Shown here: positions 53,601-62,600 of the stretch, piece by piece
Layout: each line of letters starts with the position of its first letter
How positions within the stretch are numbered: the stretch's first letter is position 1
Origin: Pseudoips prasinana
Lineage: Eukaryota; Arthropoda; Insecta; Lepidoptera; Nolidae
NCBI GenBank assembly: GCA_951640165.1
Contig: OX621251.1
Span: 25,072,893 to 25,136,892 of the forward strand
Length of the DNA: 64,000 bases
Reading direction: 5' to 3'
Notes under the pieces: generated by a model
What the model was told of the DNA's origin: nothing
Databases searched by the model: none
What the model saw: the letters and a program-made list of their open reading frames with translations, nothing else
Program-made: the position numbers and the translations under genes

Positions 53601-56600
53601 TGTCCACTATGTTTATGTAATGCATTGTGAGCTTGACAAGTACAAGTGTATCTTAATACCCAAGTGCTGAATAAATTTCATTTCATTTCATAACAATCAG
53701 CTGTTGCTTTTTGTAAGGGCCACAATAGGTACGAGAAAAAGTACAAATAGTGGTATCGTCGTTTACATCAATCTCTTACAACCAAAATTATAAATATAAC
53801 GGTTAGAAGCATTTCTAACCGTTATATTTATAATTTTGGTTCATCCAACTCAATGGTTGCCTGGAAGAGATCGCTTTTAGCGATAAGGCGGCCTATTGCT
53901 TGAACATTACTGTTATTTTATTTACTGAACTGTATATTATATAACGCAATAAAGTGTACTTATTATTATTACTTTTCCGACCCTTGACCCAGTGATCTAG
54001 CGAAAGCCTCTTTAGATGTTGGTCGAGGCTCTTCGCTATGAGACCATTTACGGAGACAACTATCGGGACAGTTATTGTTGAGTCCACATCCCACATGGCG
54101 GTAACGTGAACCAAATCTAGTATTTTGACAACTTGTCAGTCTCGGCTCTTACGAGGTTCTCGTCAAATGGGACAGTGATATCAACAATAAATGCCCGGCG
54201 CTCCAACCGGTCTACTAAAACGATATCAGGCTTATTGGCAACAATAGTCCTGTCTGTAATGATAGACCGGTCCCAGTAGAGTTTGGCACAACCGCTTTCG
54301 AGAACTGGTTCCGGTACGTACTTGTAATACGGCACTTCGGAGTCTACAAGACCATACCGAAGAGCAAGCTGCTGGTGGATAATCCTGGCAACTTGGTTAT
54401 GCCTGTGCAAGTACTCGCCGTTGGCAAGATAGGAACAACCGGAAACAATGTGTCTGATGGACTCTCCGGAACGGTGACGAGCCCGACAAATGTCGATGGT
54501 ACCGTCCTTGAAGATGTGCTTCCGATAGTTCCTCGTCTTGACAACTTCATTAGCAATTGCACAAGCAAAACCTTCAGTTTCCCCAAATAGGTCACAAAAA
54601 CGTAGCCAGGCCACAGATGCTTGTAAGTCCACATGAGCACTATGTAGAGCCTGGTGGAACCTACCATGAAGCACCTTGCTCTTCCATACGTCAATTCGAT
54701 CCCGAGTGCTAAGTACGACGGGCTTTCTCCAGTCTTCTTTAGCCAAGGAGAGCGGCGTGAGTCCGTTATCAACGGCGGTGACGTCTCGATGCATCCCACA
54801 CTCAACACCAAGGAAATATTCCCTGAGATTGCACACCTCACGGTTGTGTAGGTTCTTGGCATTGAGGAAGCCTCGACGCCCACACTTCCGTGGGATATAC
54901 AATCTCATTACTGAAGAGTGTGGATGGTGCATACGGTACGTCGTTAGGCGTTTCCGGACTTTTCGATCCAGGGCATCTAACTCAGTTTGAGTCCACCTTA
55001 GTATGCCGAAGGTGTAAACCAGTGCATTACCCAACCGTTGAAAGCACGCACTTTATTACCACCTGACAATAGACTTTTCAGTACTTTTGTCAAGCGGTTA
55101 AAGAAGCGTTCCTTCACCAACTGCTTAATGTCCCCATCTGGGATATTTAGACACTCAGACATACCAAGGTATTTGTAGGTTTCGGTTTCAGAGAGGGATC
55201 TGAGAGACATACTCTCGGTGAGTTGTAAATTATCAGAGTTTACAACTCTGCCCCTCTGTACATGTATGACCGCACATTTATCTACACCGAACTCCATTCC
55301 AATATCACTGCTAAATCTTTCTGTAAGGTTTAGTAGGGATATCAGGTTTGGTTTATTCGGAGCATATAATTTGAGGTCATCCAGATACAGAAGATGAGAA
55401 ATGGTCTCACCCCATCTCCGCAACCGATAGCCTAACCCGGAATCCCTCAGCACAGCGCTCAGAGGATTCAAGGCCAGGCAAAACCACAAGGGACTCAAAC
55501 TGTCACCCTGGAATATGCCTCGCTCAATCCTTATAGGTTCGGATATCGAAGGAGTCACTTATTATTATTATCATTAATATTATTATTACAGTAGTTTTCT
55601 ACACTTCTGTCTTAGTCAGTGTGCCTTCTGATGAGTAAGTGTCCCGTTCGAATTACAGTCACAATCAGTCACTCTGCTCTGAGATCAACTCCAGCATAGA
55701 TAATTACTACCCGCGTCCTATGTACACACACGAACTACCATCCTTTGCGGGGAAAAGTGGATGAGAACATGATGATCGGTTTTTACGAGCCGAAAGAGGT
55801 CGACTGCTGGATAAAGACCTCCACCAGGGTCTACACAATTGCTGGTCTTGTGTTACCCGCACTCAGCGGCTTCCAGCGACCATCACAAAATCATCAGTCC
55901 ATCTTGTGGGGTAGCAATATAAATTAGAAAAATATATAAAACAAATAAGGACCGTGCCGTTGAGATTGTACTGTTATAAGAATGTACTAGTGTATGACAA
56001 GCACTTCGTCATATTTATTAAAGAACTAGCCGTCCTGCCCTGAAAATAGCCGTAAGGGCACACAGTTAGTCCATATATGGTGAACACCAAAGCGGTTTAA
56101 TTTCCGTGCGTCTCCGTGCTTCGGAGGGAACGTTGAGCTGTTGATCTCGTTTGTTAGACAATTACAGTCTTAAAGCGATGTCAGAGGCCTACCGGGACCA
56201 TGTACAACTCGTAAGAGCATTTTTATGTGAAAAGAAAAGTAATGTTTTACTAATGTCCATGTAATTTTTATGTATATAGCTTTTTTTACTATTATTAAAA
56301 CCTTCCTTGGGTCTTAAGGAACATACAAAAAAATTGCCGAATTGGTAAGAGCCGTTCTCGAGTTATGCGCTTAGCAAAATTTATTTTTATATAGATATTT
56401 TCCCCATTTATTTATATTAACCCTATTTTTCTATTCATTATAAATATAAATACATCTACAGGTGTCAACACCGACATTGTGGACAAGGATGATTACCGAG
56501 CACTAGAACATGCGATGCTGGACCGCCAGTATATGTACAAGCATGACGGAACGCAGCCCAGCGAAGTATACATCTGGGGAAACAACTCCAACTATACTCT

Positions 56601-59600
56601 CGGCACTGGGACTCAACAGCAGAGGAACACCCCCGAACTTCTGACGTGCTTCAATAGAGCCAACGCTTACGTTAAACAGGTAAAATCAGTATTAGTATTA
56701 CTTGTATACACATGTAGTTATAGTGATATGCGAGCGTGTCATGGTGCAACCTGGGGTATAGTATATATGGGGAGAACTAAGATTGCCTGAGTATACCTCG
56801 AACTTCTATCATATTTGAATATAAAAAATGTTAAGGTTAAACGGGGTAAGCAAAACATAAGTATAACCTGTAAATATATTGATTTTTCCTTTGAAAATAC
56901 CAAGCTTGATGAAGTATATGGAAGTGTATCTCCGGGGAAAAAATTTCAACTATATCCTTCATAATAAATAATCCTACTATCGTCATCATCATCATTTGTC
57001 CCCACTAATATGCTAGTGGGTTTGGTTTCCGCACTTAGTCCTGTTGTGGACCATTGTACGTGAGCAGCCTTCATTCCATCCAGCCCACCTCCCTCCAGAA
57101 GCATGTCAGGTCTCCTAAACTTCTCAGGGCTTCCGTTAGAGTTCCTGGTGATCCCAGGGTTTCCTTCCGGATTTTTGTGATACCTGTGCACTCAAGTAGC
57201 ACGTGCGCGACCGTTTCCTCAGCGTCCATGCACGCTCTGCACAGAGGGCTGTCAGTTATTCCTATAGTGTGGAAGTGTTTATTTAGTGAGCAGTGTCCGG
57301 TGATGGTCCCAACCACGACGCGCAGGCTTTTCCTGTTTAGCCGCAGTAGTCGCCTCGTTAGCTTACCATCCAAGCATGGCATTGCTTCTTTGGATTGTCT
57401 GCAGCCCGATGCTGATGACCACCATTTCTCGGATTGTGTGTATATGTGGCTCTGTAACCATCTACGTATTTGGGTGAAAGGTATGGGCACAATTGGTTCA
57501 GGTCCAATGGCTGTCGTGCTCGAACCCTTCCTGGCAAGCTCGTCAGCAGCATCATTGCCTAGTGATCCGCTGTGTCCCTTGATCCTACTATCTTACTAAT
57601 ATTATAAATGCGAAAGCTTGTAAAGTATGGATGTATGTTACTCGTTCACGCAAAATCGTGACGGATTTTGATGAAACTTTGTAGAAATATAGCTTATATA
57701 TCCAAATAACACATAGGCTATTATTTATATTTACCGCGGGGTTCAGATAGATGATTCCATACTTCTGAACTGCTTAGATACAGCCATTGTCGCTGTTCAA
57801 TCAAAACCATCTGTATTTGACTGTTACTGCAAGTTCACCAACCAAACTTTCGCATAAAAGAAAGAACTAACTACAAACATCAATAATGTCTAGGTATCAA
57901 GTACAGATGAAGCACATCCAGCTACCCCAATCTGTGAAATTTCTTTTATAGATTTTGAACTTTATCACGTAAGCAGAAGGTTCTCTTTCAATTGGGGAAA
58001 TTTTACAGATAGGGGTAGCTTGATGTGCTGGCGTCTGAACATTTAAAATTATAAAAACGTATCCAATTAATATTTATCAAATATTACTGTCTTCTTACTT
58101 TAATTTCCCACAATTTGCAATTTTACGTTACTTTTTAAGTTGTTACGTTAAAAAACATAAGCGTTCCTATTTAAAGTAATGCCGTGATCCGCCGCTTAAC
58201 CGTGGCTTAGGTAAACCTCAAAAAACATATCATTATATGTTGGTTAGACGCAGTGACATTTTATGAATTAACTGTGCCCCGCGGTTTTACACGCATTAAA
58301 CTTTATTAATTATAGCCTATGTGTTAATCCAGGGTGTCACCTAACTCCATACCAAATTATATTAAAATCGCTCCACCCATTTAGACGTGAAGAAGTTTCG
58401 CCTTTATAATATTAGTGTGATTCACACGTGAAAGAGTGCCTGAGAATCCTGGTGAGGTGGAAGTTGTAAAGTTCGATACTAATCCTACTAGACCCTGGGA
58501 GTGGAATTGAAAATAAAAACATTTTATTCAGCACAACACACAAGAAATACAGTAAAATAAAAAAAACAACATCAGTACAGAGAAAAGGAAAAGAAAGAAG
58601 GTAACAATCATATCATGGAGCAGGTGTGTCTTGCAATTGGATTCATCAGCAGGCGTAGCAGGCTCTTGATTTGCTTCGATAGAGTCAAACATGACTATAT
58701 CTGTCTTCCTATTTTGTAGAGTTCATTTAGTTTAGTACATTTTTTTTAATATTTTAAAATAATCCCATAGCCATCTTTTGTAATGTTGATAGTTTTTAAA
58801 TTTAGGGTTTTCGAGAAGAAAGTAATCCTTACTTATTGTTTATTTGCGTTCACTGTTACTTATATTATAAATGCTAAAGTAACTCTTGTCTGCCTTCCTG
58901 TCTGTCTGCCGCTTTTTCACGCCAAAATTACTGACCCGAATTAAATGAAATCTGAATGAATGAATCAGATATTCTAGAGCCTGAGAAAGGACATAGGCTA
59001 TTTTCTAATGGCAAGAAAGGGTTTTAAGCAGTTGAAAAGGGGGGATGAAAAGTTGAATGGAAGTATCGTCATTTTTAGAGCTAGATGCTTGAAACGTATT
59101 TTTTAAGCGTGTATTTGTAAAAGTTTTACCCTCAAGGGTGTAAAATAACAATAGGGAATGGGTGATGAAGTTTTGTGTAGAAATATATAAGGTTTATGTG
59201 AATGTTTTATAGGTTTGCGACAAGATATAAAATAATAGAGATATTTTGATGTAACATTTACAGTCATTACAAAATATACGGATGAAGACGCGGGCACAGC
59301 TAGTATAATAATATAGGTACTATAATGTTCTCACACGGGGCGAAAAGAGGTTTAAGAAACATAGACATGGTATCATAAACTCTTCTTATAGCTGGCCTTT
59401 AACTAACAGCAAAACTGACAAGTCAAATTGTCATCCAAACAAACTTATCGTCAAACATTTTGGAAGTAATCTATAATTTATTTGTACATTCCCTGTTGTA
59501 TTATAATATTAATTTAATCAAGTTATTTGCATAAAATCTGTATAAAGAAATGCACACTGTTGGTTTACCACGAACATGTTTGGGCTTCACGAACATTCTA

Positions 59601-62600
59601 TTCTTCATGTCTGGTCTCGTCATGTTCGTGATTTGTGTATGGTGCACATATAACTCGGAATTCTTTCGTGATGTTAACTTCACTCTAACAAAGAGTCCCA
59701 TGGTCGATACAATCGCCAATTTTGTCAACTTAAGACTATGGGTGACTCCATTGACGACAATATTAGTTCCCTTATCAGTATTATCGATGCTGACGTCGTG
59801 TTGTGGACTTTTCGGGGCAGGTTGCAAACTGAAATGTGCCCTAAAATCGTACATCTTCCTCGCGACAACTTCATCTCTGATCGCGTTCTGGTTATTCTTC
59901 ATTACTGGAGTTTACAATATATATACAAACAACGAAAATACACGAAGATATTTGAAACGCACGTTAAATAGTTACTATGGGAAAGAGAACGATTTGATCT
60001 CTACTGTTTGGGATTATGTGATGATTGAACATGAATGCTGTGGTGTGAATAATTACAGAGATTTCTCTTCTTCAAAATGGCAGATTCAAAATCCGAACTT
60101 AACATACCCAGTGCAATGTTGTAAACTGTACAATAAGACCAGTCTTATACCTATATCTAAAAACTGTACTTTAAATTTCAATATCGATGTACAATCTAAT
60201 GCATACGTCGGATGCTTCGGCGCACTACGAAGAGCGATAATAAGGAATAAAGGGAAAATTATATTCTACATTATACTGATTGGACTAACGTATTCAATTG
60301 TGACTCTTTTCGCATACTGTATTATCAGAGGGGAACCATTACTCGGTGCCATGGCGGGGAAGTTTACGGAGTTACTGCCATCGAGACCTTTTGCGAAGAG
60401 AGGCGAGAGTAAAATTGTCAATGTGCCTATACCAAGTGCTCATGTACCAAAAAGTGCTCATGTTCCGTTACCGAGTGCACCTGTGGATAGTATGGTGTAT
60501 ATTGAAGAGCAGCCGCAGAAGGTTGTTAGGGTGGTGTCGGCTTCCAACCCGTTCCAGTCGTATGTGATTACTCCGAACTCGTATAAAAGCCGCGATAGTA
60601 TGCATTCACAAAGATACAGGAGATAATAAAGGTGTTTACAATTACTTGTTGTTTATTTTTTCAGTTTAACTGTTCCGTTGGTAAATAGATTGATTGTGAT
60701 TGGATTTGTCTGAGTCACGACGGGATAGAGATATTACGTAATGTAGATATATAATTTTCATTCCCATTTGCATAGTATACTTGCATAAATATTATGTCAG
60801 CCATTTGCGCAGGACGTATCATAGTGCGCAAGTATGTGTGCAAACACAGGGGCGCTTTCTATTCCATCACTCTTATGATCCGAAAATTCAGATACAGGAC
60901 TGACGGACTTTACATGCAGTCCCATGCTCGGGTTGTAAAACCGCCAACTCCCAGACTTCGGGTTGATACGGAGAATTTTTTCTTAACACAAAATCCCATA
61001 ATCACTTTTATTCCAGACCCGGGATTAAAATTCAGGACCACTTTATCTGCGGTCGAGGTCCCAGATAAGCACATAGCAAGCGGCATCTTAGACAATACCA
61101 TTTTAATAACAGTTTTACCTTAACCATCTTTTGGAGAACAAGATTCATAAATAAAGAAAATATACAAATAGAGTTCAATACTTATTATCAGAGTGAAGTC
61201 AAAATTGCTTAACTAAATGCTCATTGCCTTCAAATCTTTAATTTTAATAATGTACAACTAAATTTCAAAATAATAGATTAGTAACTTGTTATTTATTTTA
61301 GGATTTAAGAAAATATATCTGATAAAACAGACCGCACGGACGGACTAATTAATTTTTTGTAATTTTTATACTGTATTCGACTATGTTTATGTACTGCATT
61401 GTGACCTTGACAAGTACAAGTGTATGTTAATACCCAAGTGCTGAATAGATTTCATTATCATTATTTCATTATTTCATAATCTTAATAAACAGCTACTTAG
61501 TGTAACATAAAATAAAACTTATGAACTAATAAATAAAGGTTTTATGTGTGTGAGTGTAGAAGGAAAGTAAGATATGTCTATACATATCTTACTTTATATT
61601 ATCTATATATCAACATCGAAAAAATTAAGCGCACAGCCTTTTTTGCTGTAGGTATTAATTTTTAAATTTCCTGTGCCACCGGCGACACGATAACTGTTAT
61701 GAAGTCGGGCTGTTAGAATATTAAATGATTAGGAGTAATGCTGTGTGGTGACGGCATAGAATATCATCACCCCATCTCATCCCGCAGGAGGTGCAGAAAT
61801 CGACCGAGGGAATACCCACAGAAAACGTTTTTTTGTGAACTATCACGTTCAAACTGCGATCGCCAACCCGTCCGCCAAGCGTGGCGATTATGGCATGTCC
61901 CCCCATTCTTTGAGTAGGCTTTTGTCCAGGAGTGGACGTACTTTGTCTGTCATGACGATGCTAAAACCAGCGTGGTAAAAATCACCCCAATCATTTAACT
62001 TCCTATTTAATACAGATTTTATATATAAGAAATATATTTCTTCTATCAGGTTTGTCTAGGTAAGTTCCACAGTGTGTGGCTCTGCAATTCTGCTGGGGGC
62101 GAAGCTTCAGCGTGGTGCTGCGGGCAGTTGGCTCGCGCAGGAGGCCCGCACGCCACGGCGCTGCGACCCACGCCCCTCAAACTGCCGGAGCCGGCAGCCG
62201 CTGTAGCCATCACTCTCAACTCCACCGTGTTTCTGCTGGAGAGCGGGCAGGTACGTAATATGTATATTGGTTAACTTGTTAAGTAAATTAGGGCACTCAA
62301 GGCACTTTACAATACGTGTAATGAAGCGAAGAGGCTGCTAATTATGTTTATTTATTTTTATTTAATAATTTATGTACACACAGAAACAAAAATAACAATA
62401 AATTACAAAAAAAAGTTATGTTTTCTTGTGTTCAGTATTTGTATTTATTTAAACCTCGCATCCGCTAGTTTCACTACTATAATAATAGGTGAAGCTCTGA
62501 GACTAACACGCACAAGCACAAAATTATGCTTTCATGCTGCAGGTCGTAGGTTCGATTCCCACCCAGGACAGATATTTGTGTGCATGAAGATTTCTGTTTG

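Noticed and set aside
54344..54883. 179-codon minus-strand ORF in another frame
   Set aside because: Overlaps the Dong-like endonuclease reading frame, which carries the recognisable residues.
57054..57599. 181-codon plus-strand ORF
   Set aside because: Antisense of the R1/I-type LINE fragment with the CCHC motif.
59501..59902. 133-codon minus-strand ORF
   Set aside because: Antisense of the tetraspanin N-terminus; no family pattern of its own.
60794..61123. 109-codon plus ORF after the tetraspanin
   Set aside because: Lies in a dispersed repeat and has no protein-family features.
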